DNA of 64,000 nt from Armillaria gallica (lineage: Eukaryota > Basidiomycota > Agaricomycetes > Agaricales > Physalacriaceae). The stretch covers positions 2,976,001 to 3,040,000 of the forward strand of contig JBANDB010000005.1 in the NCBI GenBank assembly GCA_037576215.1. Direction: 5' to 3'. Shown piece after piece: positions 1-12,271 of the stretch (position 1 is its first letter; every line of letters starts with the position of its first letter). A program made the position numbers and the translations under genes. The notes under the pieces were generated by a model. It made no database searches. It worked only from the letters and a program-made list of their open reading frames with translations, and was not told the DNA's origin.

Positions 1-1644
1 TTTACACTGATAGCTAGTATACTACATAAGATAGTGAGCAATGCAGTATCAGAACAGATTTAGAAGCAACATCTAGAAGAGTTAACTCTATAAGCCTTCA
101 ATACTGAATGCTATTCCCTGCCCAAAACAAGACTATTTACAGTCGACACCAAGAGACACATCGAGATGAGTTACAAAACACAAAGCAGAACACAGAAGGA
201 CTAGATTAATTGTCATCTCGACGACTTGAATGAACCTAGAAAAGAATTGCTAAGTCCACAACAATTCACACAGTGAAATGAACTTAGTCTAGAACATGAC
301 TAAACCTGGAATAACCAAATAACCGACACTTGGTGCTGAGATAGATAACTAAGATCACGCACTGATCGAAGCAATACAATCTTGGTCCGATGATTGATCA
401 TGATCAGTGGTTACATCCTCGAAATACCATGCAAGCCATAGTATTGAATAGGAATCCACGTGGCAAGGCATGAAGGAAGAGTAAGGAGTTCCTGTGGACC
501 ATTAGGGCACTCCTCAGCAATAGAATGACCGTTAGCCATTCTGTCCAACTGAATAGAAACCTTGGAATGGTGCAATCCTTATAAATTAATTACTCATCGT
601 TTGTATTGATACCCAAAGCTCATATCATAATTACTTTTAGATACAAGCTCCTATACCTAGGCTAGAAATCATATAAATTAGCAGTGACTAGATGCATAAC
701 AGCAGGAAAGCATTCCCCCATGTTTGTGCTAGTAGCCTTATAGCTACCTAATCAATCACTGGTTTTATTGCATATCCTCAACTGAAGTGAATTAAGTTTA
801 CCAAGTCAACCCTAAAAGGGCAGCTATAAGTAATCTAGAAGAACTAAGTAGGAAGAAGAGTCGTCCCTGCATTTGTGCCTTGCTAGTTAATTGAACTGCT
901 CCACATACAAAGGCCTCATGCTCCCTCACTGACTAAAGTGATCTAGATGTGCTAAGTCGACCACAGATTGAAGACATTGCCTAGTTGAAGTGAAATAAGC
1001 CCTAGAATGCTTTAAGTTTGAACAGTTGACAAGTCTGTGTACTCTTTGCAAGTCTTGTACTTGAAGCCAGGACCTGTGTGCTCTTTGTAGAGTCTGTGTA
1101 CTCTTTGTAGAACTTTGGTTCTTTGTTGCAAGTGCGTGTGCTTGTGTTGTAATCGAGTCCATGTACTCCAGAGCAAATTACGCTCTTTGTAGACCTCTAG
1201 GTCTTTGATTGTTCGATTGTTAAAAGCTCCCCTAGTTAAGCCTTACCAGCTATTCTAGACAAAGTTGTTTCGAGTCTAAACCACTCAAATTATACCTTAC
1301 AAAACCCCCACGTCCATATACCTTGCTGTCGCGATTAGTGTATCTCATGTAAACACTTCTAGATTTGAATCAAAGTTGTTTTGAAGCAAACCCAATTGAT
1401 TATCAATATCTAAGTATGCCACAAGTGCTTCTGCCATACTCACCCTCGAACTTAAACATTGGTGATAGTGTGTGTGTGTGTGTGATTTAGTATTTAGATT
1501 GATGATCTAGCCACTTTGTTGCATTTACACACTGCCCGTTACCGAGCACATCACCGCCTCAGGCTATACTGACAATTGTCTGAAGTGTGAGACATGTCTT
1601 TAGCCACGAGCATGACATTGATCATGCGAGGTTCAGGTCTAACA
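1..1644. other. Gene-free left flank ending in LTR-like sequence
   Basis: No reading frame here looks like a protein. The motif TGTGTACTCTTTG recurs between about 1030 and 1110 and a relative lies near 1185, giving a loosely repetitive stretch. The last bases, GGTCTAACA at 1636-1644, match the final bases of the intact gypsy LTR that ends at 27209, so this flank probably holds a decayed 5' LTR of the gypsy remnant that follows. Its left boundary cannot be fixed because the rest of the LTR does not resemble the intact family. Confidence 0.4.
1468..1484. repeat. (GT)n microsatellite
   Basis: An uninterrupted GT dinucleotide run of about eight units in gene-free DNA. Confidence 0.85.
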
Positions 1645-1726
1645 GTTAGCTCGAAGCTTTCTACCTCTCCTTCTATGCTAGCCACGAAGGAACCATATGC
1701 AGCAAACCCCCGACTTTTTGAAAAAC

Positions 1727-2131
1727 ATGATGATCGCCATAGGAGCCACCCTAGGAGTGGTGGTACTCACTTTCCTCCTTACCCTCCTCATCACCCTCAC
1801 CTGGGGAGATGACATCCAAAGCTTCCTGTGCCAAAGAAGCATACTAGTACCAATATAACCACCCCAACCAATTCCCCACCACTATGTCCTCCCCTACCAG
1901 ACCGAACAACCAGCCTTGGCCAGGATGGGTATAGCACCCTACCCTATGACAGCAGACTTTTATGCCAGCCGAAGGAGGTCCATGACTACTGTACTCACCC
2001 GCTCCTCTGAGGAGTTCCCAGCACATAGGAAGGAACCAGTTTGTGAACGCACCCCAGGGCCTAGCAATGTTTCAAGAACCCCCATTATTGACCTATCTGA
2101 CAAGGAGGAGGGGAATGTACAGGCTGAATGA
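1727..2131 (+). pseudogene. Hydrophobic leader ORF upstream of gag (remnant D)
   Basis: The frame starts about 80 bp after the LTR end. The peptide opens with a strongly hydrophobic segment (residues about 3-25, rich in Leu, Val, Thr and Ile) followed by WGDDIQ. One TAA at 1856 breaks the frame, which then continues with a polar, proline-rich part to the TGA at 2129-2131. The downstream gag ATG at 2128 overlaps this stop as ATGA. The intact gypsy has the same arrangement: a leader with an N-terminal membrane segment and a stop overlapping the gag start. Function unknown. No retroviral envelope features are seen. Confidence 0.55.
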
Positions 2132-4121
2132 CCATCACCCTACACTCCCAGTCTACCAGCGAAGGCAGTGGTCCAGAATCGACCTCGCCCCTGGCTGGCA
2201 ATACCCTTCCCCTCTCTTGCCGATGCTTGAATCCACTTTGGAGAAGGGTTCAGAGACCAGAACTCCAACTCCCTGCCCACTCCAGAGTTACCCCCTCCCC
2301 AAAGGAACAACGACCCTCTCAATCCCAACAGAACTGATTATGAGTGGCCTGAGCTCAAACCCATTGACCGAGAAATCCTCAGACCCTACCGAAGCGAGGC
2401 CTAGGAGGTCAGAAGGAGAGACATGGAAGCCCGATCCCCATGGCCTGGACCCCTGCAGCAGGAGTCCATGGACTACGTTCTCGCCATCAGCCAAGGAGAC
2501 CCACTTCTGAGCCTCAGAAGGGCACAAATCATCAAGGCCCAGGTACATACCAACAGAGACTGAAGCCTCTTCCGAACCACTCTGGGAGGCAGACTACCCA
2601 ACCTATGACCTTGGACAGCTGCCAAACAATTCACCCTGGAACAAACCCTACTTGACCTGGCCCTACAAGAGGGTGACAGACCAGACCTGGACGGAAGAGA
2701 CCTGGCTCTCTCCCCTCCAGGAACCGCACTTTAACCATGACTGGGCCACATTTGGAAATCTTGATTATGACACACCACCTGATCTGCAACCTCTACCAGA
2801 TTCCCCACCAAAGACCTGATGACAACCTGGATATCACCCCCAAGGCACTAGCAGATTAATAGCAGGAGGAGACACTGAGAATCCATGGGGAGAAGGGGTC
2901 TCCCTAGAAGAATGATTCAACCAGCTCGTTGACCAGATGAGCTGAATGAGAAACCACCAAATGGAGCTGGAAGAAGCACTGGAGGAAGCACAATAAGGAA
3001 AGGAGAAAGGACCCACAGGAGGAGGGCCAGCACCACCAATCCCCAACAAACAGTGACCCCTTTATCAAAGAGATGACTAGTACTCGGTATCCCAACTACC
3101 AGGGCCTCCAGAAGAACCATATACAGGACCTATGGAAAGGTGGACAGAAAACGAACTGCCCCCCTTCCTAGGGGTCAAACTGGTGCTCCTCCAGGTATTC
3201 TGAGCCTTCAAGGGAGACCATGACAACATCAAATGATTTGTCTGGGCCTGTGTTACCTACTTTGACACGTTCCGCCATATATACTGAGGACTACCATCCT
3301 TGATGATCTCCTTTGCCACCTCTCTGTTCAAAGGAATTGCGGAAGAATGGTGGACCCAGAAATAATGTGACTACTGGACCAATTCTGATTGGGACAATGA
3401 ACCAGGATGTTTCCACTATCCATCATGGGCTGACTTCATTGAGATGCTCAACAATCAGTTCCGTGACCTGGCCATCGAAGAAGTCCATGAAAGACGCATG
3501 CAGGAGCTCTGCATGAAGGGAGACCCTGCCACCATCTACTTCCAGAAGCTTGAAGAACTCATCAAGCTCGCTGGACTACAGAGCGACAAATGGGAGCGAG
3601 GACCACTGGTATGAGCTATACAAATGGGGGTACCCCAGTCCTACACCCATGCCATCGCTGACATCGGCTTCAATATCCTGCACACCTATCCCAAATGGAA
3701 GGCATGTATCATTGTCATGTATGAAGAGTGCACTAAGAAATTGGTCTTTGACCAAGTAACAGAGACAGGTCAGTGCGATGAGAAGAAGGGAGGCAGATTC
3801 CAAAAGGCCCCAACAACTACCCCCACCAGTGGCAACACCAATAAGACCACAGGTGAGGCAACAAGTTACTTGGGTGGAAAGCCACCTGCCCAGGTCAGGG
3901 ACAGTGGCACAGGGCAATGGATGACATATGGTGGAGCAGGAAAACCCATGGACATTGATCAACAATGGCACATGGAGAAGGGCCTGTGCTTTACATGCCA
4001 TGAAAAGGAACATCTATCAAGAGACTGCCTGAAAAAGAAGCAGGAGGTACATGCAGTGGAGGCGGTGCCAGAAGTGAAGCTGCCCTTCAAGGACACTAAG
4101 GTCGAGGAGGTAAAAGGATAG
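2128..4121 (+). pseudogene. Decayed gag polyprotein (remnant D)
   Basis: The reading begins MTIT and runs through a proline-rich region, then a retrotransposon gag capsid segment around 3200-3760 containing AEEWWTQK and a conserved F-x-x-L pattern. It ends in a CCHC zinc knuckle (CFTCHEKEHLSRDC, bases 3987-4028) that would bind element RNA. The frame is broken by several stops, mostly TGA, for example in the stretches at 3200-3300 and near 3610. The last intact piece is the 165-codon frame 3624-4121. Just before the gag stop lies GGTAAAAG (4109-4116), shared with the intact relative. Confidence 0.7.
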
Positions 4122-5028
4122 GTCGTCAGGGTTCCGATTCACCCTCGACAACCAAGGACTTATCTGATGGTGTGCACTTGTCTCCTGCTGGACAGTCTTA
4201 TTCCTCTTTTTTAGATACATCTGTTTTACATACTGCGCATTTGAATATACCCTGCCCCTCTGCATTAGGGGCAGTTTCTATGACTTCTACTTTTGTTAAC
4301 ACCTGCCACACATCAGTAATCACAGAATCACCAAACTGATATGACTCTCTTTGGGACATCGACGACGACGGGGCCGCTGACCCCAGGACTGCACAACTGG
4401 CTGAACCCATCATGAAAGTGCTAAGCGCACAGAATGATGGGCCAAGGGAACAAGTGCTTAGTGCCCCCCTTGACAAAGCAGTCCCACAAAGGGGGATCAC
4501 CACATGGATCGACAGAGCCACCAAGGGTGTTGATGTAACCGACCCAATGGGAGCTGGGAGGAGGGGGGAAAGCGTCATGGAAAAAGTCATGCATTTGATG
4601 ACCCTGGCTGAAGACCAATCACAGACGACCCACAAAAGGCCTGAAACTCTGACAAAGAAGTCTGCCTCCAGTTCCCCACGAATCACAGAACCCAAAGGGA
4701 GGACAGCCCTGTCCAACCTGAATGCGCATCCTGAACTAGACCAGGACAGGGGGGGCGATAGCAGTGTAGTCAAACCCCTGCCTATTGATCGATCCTTCGA
4801 TGCCTTAGGCAGTCTGACGTCTAGGACTCGAAGCGCCTGCCTCAACAACCCTTCGGGAAATCATGGAGCTGATGAATGGAAGGAAGCTGCTAGCGCCCAG
4901 GTGGTAAAGAGGGGGCATCAGGTAACTATGATCGAGGTACCTGATGAAGAAGACGACACTTCCTATCAGAAGTGGGTAAAACGAGGTACCAAGAACAAGA
5001 CACCCAAGAGACCCACTATGACCTCACC
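4109..5028 (+). pseudogene. N-terminal pol fragment (remnant D)
   Basis: In the -1 frame relative to gag, the reading GKR-x-GR-x-GSDS continues past the gag stop and aligns with the start of pol in the intact gypsy (GKRRRREVSDS). Both later have the HxNIP pattern and, near the end, the VVKRG block followed by acidic residues and TSP. This region lies between gag and protease and has no known catalytic role. The open stretch from 4412 appears to run to 5083, but everything after 5028 belongs to the transposon inserted here. Confidence 0.6.
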
Positions 5029-5110
5029 AGGCATAGCTGTATATATAGGTCTACAGTACATGGATATAACCATAGCCCTGTAGCCTACAGCATGGATAAT
5101 AACCTTGAGG
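5029..5110 (+). repeat. Left terminal inverted repeat of KDZ A
   Basis: It begins AGGCATAGCTGTA, as does the left end of KDZ B at 14616. It contains two near-palindromic ATGGATAT-type motifs (about 5059 and 5089) and is followed by a T-rich subterminal stretch resembling that of B. Confidence 0.7.
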
Positions 5111-5689
5111 CTGGTTTTAGGTCCTCCACCTGGCCCAAAAATACAGGATCCCAGGTTTTTTCTAAAATTTCCCTTTCAAATACTATTTTTTGGCCTCCTA
5201 TGCAGTGAATTTACCCTTTCCAAAGGCATAGTCACTTTTTCCCTTCATCAATGATGCCACCTCATGCAGCATGTTCTCATACTGATGCATATATATCTGT
5301 AACATAGTAAGGGCATCTTAAACCAACCTTGCATGTGCACATGACTTGCATTGCCAACATTCAGGGAATGACAGCATAAAACAAATAGATTATGGGATCC
5401 CTCACATACATCACAAATCTTGAGACAGAAACCTTCTACATACACAAAAACACTACTGTGGACTTCAAACTCCCACCAACAATTAGTATGTACCTTGAGA
5501 GTAACTGTACAGTTTTAAAAACTAAGTTTAATCAAGCCAAATTGGGCATGGTCATCACCTGAGCCATATGGAGCAGTTGCATTGTCACCTTCATGTTCTT
5601 GACCCTGCAACCTTCTCCCCCAGATTTAACAAATGGGCAACAAAAAGACAGTAAAGTTCATCCCACCACCCCAAAACAAGAACCTGCTA

Positions 5690-8106
5690 CTCATGCATGA
5701 CACATACTTTTAGAGTTTTCAAAGTGCACCACTTCTGGGCCAAGGGCTTGCATCTTCCATGGATGGAGAATAGGTTGAATCTTTGGTGTGCCGTGCAGAG
5801 ATTGGGAGTCAATGATGCATGGGTGTATGTCAATTCACAGATGGAGTCATACTATGACCAGTTTCACTGTACCCTGGACCTTGACCAAGAACCCCAACTG
5901 CCATGCCACAATCCGAAGGAGGTTCTGACAGCAGAGGAGCAAAATTACAAAGGATTGCATACTGAACAAATGCAAGGAGTGAGTATCCAGAATATTGTAT
6001 CATTCATTGCCATGCTTACTGTCCTTGCAGGTTCTGTATCAGTGGTGGGAATGGTGCATAGACAAGTTGGATGGAGTGGCAGTGGGCATGACTGACCTAC
6101 CCTTGGCAGAGCTGCTTGCTGAGGTTTCCAGCCTTGCCGCCAAGGAAGCAAACCTGTTGTGACCTCATACCAGGATGGCTGCTCAAATCTGGTCCAAGTT
6201 GCATTTCAAAGACACTATTCAAGATGAGTTTAATGTGTGGTTTGTGACAATGGGGCTGCTAGAAAAGTCTTTACTAGGAAAGCAAGGCCAGTGGATGGCG
6301 GACTACTTCAAAAAGCTGCCTCCTGAAGTATGAGAGCCTTTTGAGAAGGAGGCAGAGGTGGAGAAGGCATTATCAAAGAGAACCAAGGGCAAGGGGAAGG
6401 ACAAGGACAGTGAGGATGACAGTGAGGGTGAGGGTGAGGCCGAGGGTGAGTCAGGAGATAGATCAGCACAACCCAATGTTTCAGATCCAGTGAATGAGAG
6501 ACCAATAATCCCGACAACAGCACTTTCTCCAGAGGAAACAGCGTGGTTCATATCCTTCCTCATCTGCAAATGAAAGTATTGATATCTTATTAGCATTCTT
6601 GACAATGTTGGTAATGTGGCATACCTGTGGTTGGAGATGCTTGGAAAGTCCTTGTTCACCAATGTAACCTTGCTGATTGCAGGGCTGCATCCCAGTCAAG
6701 GGGGCCAGATCGATGCTGTCTCATGAGTGTTAATGGAGTTCCTTGATATTTTGAGATGACAAAGACATACCAGGTTGAATTATGGCTGGAATCAAGATCC
6801 CAGACCCAAAGACTGGCATGAGGCAGGTGGAGGAAAGGCTCATGACCAAGCCATCAATATGTTCATCGCATTTGCCAAGACATGTTTCAGTGCATGTTTA
6901 ATTCTGCCTGATTGGCACAGACTAATAAGATTTGTCAGCAACTGAACAAATGAAAGCACAATCTCTACTGAACACTATGAAACCTGCTGACCTGAAGAAC
7001 ATAGATGATGTGGATGACATGGACAAAGCTGCAGAACAAGCCTCTGAGCCAGACGAGAATCCCAAAAGAGAAAACAAAGGGTAAAAAGCAGAAGTCAAAG
7101 AAAGGCACAAATGTGCTGCATCAATGATGCCATCGAAGAAGGAAGTCCTCCTACCAAGTGCACCAAGACCAAAGCCACAGACATGACAGAAATAGAAGAC
7201 CACATACCTGCTCCATCACCCATTGTCAATATGCCATTGTCATCATCCAGAGTCATGAGTTACCTCAATTCCCTGCCTATAGAGCAGCCACTGCTCCTTC
7301 CTTACATTGATCCCAGACTTCAGCAACACCTCTCACATTTTGCACTACCAGAGGGAAATTCAGGTCTGCTGCCACATCATCACTACAATTCCTTGTCACT
7401 GGGCAGTCCAAACAATGAGGTTGAGGTCAACTCCTTGCACAACCCAGAGGAGAGAGAAGAGGAAGGCAATGTTGAGATGGGGGATTACGACATAGAGGAT
7501 GACAAGCCTTTGAATGGAGATATGTCATCTGTGATGAAGATGCCATTGTTCCCCTTAACAACAGCTGATTTACTGCTTCTGGAATGGGCTATATGGCCAC
7601 CATGGTTCCAAGTGTTAGCAGAATACCTCGAGCAATATGACCTGGGCAAACACTGGAAGGATACCTTGGGATGCTGGATAGTTTGGGAGGGAAGAACATA
7701 TTTCAAAGAGATGAAAGGTGCCAAAAATGGTCTCTCTTCAGCTGGGCATCCACAACTGGTAGCCAAGTGGATCAAGAACTATTGGAGGATCAATCAGACC
7801 ATCACATCTGAACAATTATGTGAATTTGCTGATGGATGGTGGACATAGTGGAAAGCAATGCAGCTGCAGTGGAGAAATGTTGATATCATCAAGGGAGCTA
7901 TTGGACCAGAATTTCAAACAAGTCTTGAGGGCAACTGGATCAGCTTGAAGAAGACTGGGCAGAACAGATTTGTGTTGGTGTTGGCTTGTCTTGCATGGTG
8001 GGGTGATGCTATCAAAACCAAAACTGATTCTGTGTTATGTAGTAAGTGGGAAGCAGTGTCAGAGGAATGCCATCACGTATTCATAAGTATGTTAGCAGTA
8101 CAGTAG
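5690..8106 (+). pseudogene. KDZ accessory gene 1 (copy A), broken
   Basis: This is one of three related copies in the window (also 15147-17654 and 34185-36790). It belongs to a large protein family that I recall as common in Agaricomycete genomes, with no known function. Visible blocks in order are an N-terminal segment ending QEPQLPCHNPKE; a segment at 6180-6330 matching copy B (IWSKLHFKDTIQDEF); an acidic linker; and a C-terminal module at 7540-8100 with WPPWFQVLAEYLE, WIKNYWR, GWWT, LQWRN and LACLAWWGD. Stops and frame changes break it, including TAG inside GWWT-stop-WKAMQLQWR. It is on the plus strand, opposite to copies B and C relative to the left TIR. Confidence 0.6.
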
Positions 8107-8567
8107 AGCAGAATGGAATGCGGTGGTGGTAGTAATTTAAAGCAGAACCTCTTTGAAGCAAAACAAGTGTGAACATTGCACAGAAAATGCTGTGCCCATG
8201 AAGAAGAGCCTGACAGATGAAGACAAACACTGCCACTAGAACATGTTGAGGAGCTGATCAGCATTTCAATATAACCCAGGTACCAGTTCAGCAAACCCCG
8301 CACCTCATGAACTACTTGAGAGAAACTTAACACATGCTACCCTCCTCGAATACAACTTTGACAGGCCGTCAGCAGTGCCAGGTTCAGTAATACAACCTTA
8401 TATGAACCTCCTATAGCCACTATACTTACACCTGACGAGTATGCCTGATGAAAAATGCTTCATGAATTAAAGTCATATAAAAGTCATATAAAAGTCAGTA
8501 GACAAGGCAAACAATGATCCTTATGTGAATCTCATGAATGGAGCCTCTAGATAGCATCACTGCCTCC
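8107..8567. other. Spacer without a recognisable gene in KDZ A
   Basis: No frame resembles a protein. It holds a short direct repeat (AAAGTCATATA twice near 8470-8495) and ends with CTGCCTCC (8560-8567), the left target duplication of the adjacent hAT element. Confidence 0.5.
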
Positions 8568-9556
8568 TAGTGATGCCATGGGGCAGCAAAATGTGGCATG
8601 GCTCAGCCAATGACAGCTTTGGAAATTTTATTAGCTGAGCTGAGCCTAGCCATAAATTTGGATGCAGCTACAGCTTGGCTCAGTCAGCTAAAGGTGCAGG
8701 CCACAGTGCATCATCATAAAAGGAAATTGATTACAAAATGACAATACTATCCAAGTTCACCTTCTAGCAACTTAATAAACGCATGCACATCCTCTGGAAC
8801 AGGTGTCTGATGGCCAATTAGCTCTTCCAGTCCCTGTAGCTGTGCTTCCTCATCCATGCCATGTGTAAATCTGAGTCCATGAATGGAAAACTTTGACATC
8901 AGAAGTGCTTCTATTGCTTCCGGCTTAGTCATTTTTGTCATGCCTCTTTCGCACTAGAAAAAATCATTCTGATATGTTTGAATTGGCAGGACATCAAGAG
9001 CAAATACAAGTGATAATGTTGGATAGTGACATTGATTATTATGAACATAAGAAACTCAACCCTTTGCGAAGCTCAATTGTACATGTCCTCAGAAATGATG
9101 GTTGCAAAGAAAATGGGAGGTTAAAATATGGAAATTAACTCAACCATGTATACAGTAGATAAGTTGCACACCATCACTGTAAAATTCATGCCCATTTTAC
9201 TTGCCATCATCCTCAAGGCTTTGGAGTTGGTTTAACAAGCAGCTATGGCAGCAGTCAAGCAGAATGGAAGGGTCACACATGTAGAGAATAGACTGAAAAC
9301 ATATATATTGTGAGGCAATAGAGTAACAAAAGGGATTCCAGGTTGTATGGAGGTACAACGATGAAGGAAATGACATGACACATCTGCTCTCCTAATTTGG
9401 CATTCAGCCATGGTGAAGCTGAGTGTAAGCCACATACACCAGCTTGAACTCAGCTTCAAGCTCTTTTTAGCTGTGAGCTGAATTTACAGCTTGGCTAGGC
9501 TTATTGTGGCTCAGCTCAGCCAGCATGCCATATTTAGCTATGCCATGGCAACACTA
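8568..9556. mobile_element. Non-autonomous hAT-type element, 989 bp
   Basis: The ends are inverted: TAGTGATGCCATGG at 8568 and CCATGGCAACACTA ending at 9556, whose reverse complement is TAGTGTTGCCATGG. TAGNG termini are typical of hAT transposons. The flanking octamers CTGCCTCC (8560-8567) and CTGCCTCT (9557-9564) match at seven of eight bases, fitting the 8-bp hAT target duplication. The subterminal regions repeat AGCTGAGCT-like motifs. No transposase is encoded, so it must have moved with a transposase supplied elsewhere. The hAT at 20516-26468 has different ends and is not its obvious source. Confidence 0.8.
8747..8941 (-). CDS. Small ORF inside the hAT-type element
   Basis: A 64-codon frame encodes an acidic, helix-like peptide (PEAIEALLMSK, GMDEEAQLQGLEELIG, VHAFIKLLEGELG). 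Its composition looks more like protein than noise, and it may be a captured gene fragment or the tail of a gene once carried by the element. I do not recognise it. There is no promoter evidence and no second copy in the window, so a chance frame remains possible. Confidence 0.25.
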   Translation of the reverse strand: MTKMTKPEAIEALLMSKFSIHGLRFTHGMDEEAQLQGLEELIGHQTPVPEDVHAFIKLLEGELG

Positions 9557-10239
9557 CTGCCTCTGCCTCCTCTCTTCCCTCCTCTTTGTAACTCATTATC
9601 TCTCTAGATTCAATTCAAAGGATACTGTGCCATCTCCATAAATCTATCTTGTCTTCTAGTGGGCCCCGTTGAGCTTCAGCCAATATTTCATCAGTCCCAT
9701 TGAGCCTGCACAGCCTCTCACCAAAACTCTTTCTCACATGTCCATGTCCACTATTGTGACCACAGCCTCTCGACCTCTCAGCCCTGCAACATTGGCTGAC
9801 AATATGAATGCTGATGTGAATCACTGCCTCAATGATGACCTGCTGGCCAGAAGAGGTCAAGGTTGGCCCAGAAAATACCACACCCCCAAACAAAGTGCTG
9901 CTGGTCATGCAGCTAATCAGCAAGCATACTATGATCAGTGCGGCCTAACTCCTGCCCTCCTCAGTGAATGTTACTAGCAATTCAACTCAGTAACCATGAC
10001 CAAGTCTGTCACAGAGGTTGGCATCGGTATCTTGAAGCCCATAGTGACACTTAAAAGTACACACATCACAAGATGCACATGAAGACCAAAAATCCCCATG
10101 GGAGAGGGGAAGAACCAAGCCAAACATAAGCACTCTCAGTTTACAGTCTCTGTGCCATGCTCATAAAAGGCTGGGTAGAGCATGCTGTGAACCCCACCCT
10201 CCCAAGCAAGCCGGTGTCATGCCCACAGCATGTCTAAGG

Positions 10240-11885
10240 GTGTAATTTTGCAAATTACTATACCTTACATTATAGCAATGCAGAAGCATAGCGAGCGGGC
10301 TGGCAGTGCAAGTGGCATGCAAAGAGGCAAGGTCACAGAGGAAGAAAGCTCTATGATAGAAAAAGAAGCAGCAGAATTAAACATAAGGACTTCGTCGTGC
10401 ACTGTACCTTACAGGCAGGCACAGCCATAAGGCCGAAGAGCGAGCTCGCTTGCAAAACAATCCATTCTGCAATAGAGACTTGAACCTCAGTGGGATGTGC
10501 TTGTATGCAGGCTGAGACTAATTTAGATAACTACACATCTGTAATCTATGATGTGTAGTCCCTGGAAATCCAGAGAAACGATATCACATGCAAAGGTAAT
10601 CAAAAGAACCCTGGGCATGGCCTAGAAACAGACTTCGGCTGATGGAAATAGTGAGCGGGCTCGAAACCCAAAGCATTCCTTGGTTACCAAGTCTAGAATA
10701 TGATGCTGTCACCACCGGAGCAGACCCAAAAGCCGAGTACAAAGCATGATCGGTGATTGAGGATTAAGCAGCTATTGAGTATCAGTTCACGAGTTACTCT
10801 GCTGCTAGGGCGAGCGATGTAGACATCGCTTAGCTCTTTGAGGATACTAAAAAGAGGACTGAGCGGCACCCTGCCAAGGGTGTTGCACCAGTTCGGACGA
10901 AGAGTTATCGGCCAACAAAGAATTAACTTACTAAAGAACCGTTTGTAATAATCAGCCTCCCGTAGTATAAGTAGAGTAGATTTCCATGTACTAAAGCAAG
11001 CTACCTACCCCCCACGTATAGTAATACAGTCTCAGTTTAGATCTGGACTTGTTGCGATGTGTAAGAGTTAGTAACTTTGAGTCTCGGCTGTAACGCAAGT
11101 TTAGTGAGCTCACAGAGAAATAGAACGAGAGAAATCTTTTGATAAAAACTTCGGTTTACTTGAGATAACAGAGAGATATGGAAGCAGTGACGCTGTGGCC
11201 AACTTGAGAGTTTACTGGATAACATCTGAGAGAGAGCTCTGTTCCTTTTCTGGTTCAGTGTGAAAAGAGAAGTTGTGTACGTTGGCCTCTGTGTAGGTCA
11301 GGAGTAGTTTGCAAGAGAATCAGCCAGATTGAGCTGTTCTAGCAGTTGCACAAAGTGTGACAGGTGTGCGCAGTTGGACCTCACGGCACCATTGTTAGGG
11401 CGAGCGCACTGTGTGTGAGGACTTGCAGGGATGGTTTTTGAAAGAATTTGTGACTTGATTGGGAGTGCTGAGGGCCTCTAATCGTGACGGGTTTGGGAGT
11501 CAGGTTTAGCAACTAAGAGGAAGGCGATGTCATGCACAGATCAGATCTAGCAGCAAGTCGTACTTAGCGAGCTCACTGACCGAACTTGGTCAATCTGCAG
11601 ATCTGCGTATCTGTGTGTTCCGGCTATTGAAATATCCTTTGCCTTGAGGGTTGCATGGTTCACTGTGCTCTCTTGTAAAAGCTTTGAGGAAAATAGAGAA
11701 TTTAAGAACAGCTTGAGAAAAACATGTTGCTACACGCTTCATTATAGCAAGCTTGTTGAAATATATCGAGATACTGTCAGTGCGCAATAAGAATTAAATT
11801 CATTGCTCCCCTCTGCACTTAGAGAGAGATTGGGTATAGGTTTAGTGTGATTATGCTAGGCCATGCTTAGTTTCACTGGTGCCTG
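10240..11885. mobile_element. LTR-retrotransposon fragment inserted in gene 2 of KDZ A
   Basis: The part from about 10803 to 11885 is repeated at 56860-57965 over about 1.1 kb in the same orientation, and its size and lack of frames fit a long LTR. The 5' part (10240-10800) is not shared with the second copy. It could be the 3' end of the internal region or a separate fragment; it includes a 66-codon frame of no known family. The interruption falls exactly where gene 2 loses alignment to its copy in B. Target duplications were not found. Confidence 0.5.
10803..11885. repeat. 1.1-kb LTR-like repeat, copy 1
   Basis: It starts CTGCTGCTAGGGCGAGC and ends near TTCACTGGTGCCTGTCACCAGCC. Long near-identical blocks (for example around ACCTACCCCCCAC and GGATCTGGACTTGTTGC) recur in the same order at 56860-57965. 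By eye the copies differ mostly by C/T and G/A changes, with this copy retaining more CG dinucleotides. Confidence 0.75.
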
Positions 11886-12271
11886 TCACCAGCCTTGTCA
11901 CCGGTGATGAAAGCAAGGGACCTGCAGCAATCCTCCAATCTCTCGACGAGCTTCTGCAGGGGAATACTCCAGCCTTGTTCCTGGTGACTGTGTTCACAAA
12001 TACTACTGACATTCACACCAACAATCCTGTGAGTTACATTGGCATGGTATTGCAACCATTCACACTCCTTGACCAATGGGTGAGTCACAGAACGCAGCGA
12101 CTCTATCAGTGGGAAGGATGCTTGGTGCACTGGAAACAATTGGACACTGCTCAACACTCAGTTCAGACTGTGGTTTCCTTGCTGGAAGATCTCATGTGTA
12201 CGGTGATGTTGGGAGCCTCAGAACTATGTGCTGCTTGGTCTAATAGTACACTCATGTATTTGAAGATATAA

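Larger units (their letters stand above)
1645..5028 (+). mobile_element. Ty3/gypsy remnant D, 3' truncated
   Basis: This is an older, diverged relative of the gypsy at 26824-45642. In the same order it keeps the sequence just after the LTR (GTTAGCTCGAAGCT against ATTAGCTCAAAGCT), a short hydrophobic leader frame, a proline-rich stretch, a gag with a CCHC knuckle, and the start of pol. Similarity stops at 5028, where the left end of KDZ element A begins. The protease, RT, integrase and 3' LTR are missing, and I do not find them beyond the right end of A, so they were deleted or lie elsewhere. Confidence 0.75.
9669..12271 (+). pseudogene. KDZ accessory gene 2 (copy A), split by an LTR-type insertion
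   Basis: The 5' part (to about 10120) encodes RRGQGWPRKYH followed by GHAANQQAYY, matching copy B (GRGQPPKY and THAANQQAYY). This short basic Gly-Arg-Pro motif resembles a degenerate AT-hook, so DNA binding is possible. The 3' part (11890-12271) carries ILQSLDELL and VVSLLEDLMCTVMLGASELC, aligning with the C-terminus of copy B. About 1.6 kb of LTR-type sequence separates the halves. Stops also interrupt the 5' half. Function unknown; it lies between genes 1 and 3 in both A and B. Confidence 0.55.

Noticed and set aside
4412..5083. Single 223-codon protein
   Set aside because: The last 18 or so codons come from the left end of KDZ A. Only the part to 5028 belongs to gypsy remnant D.
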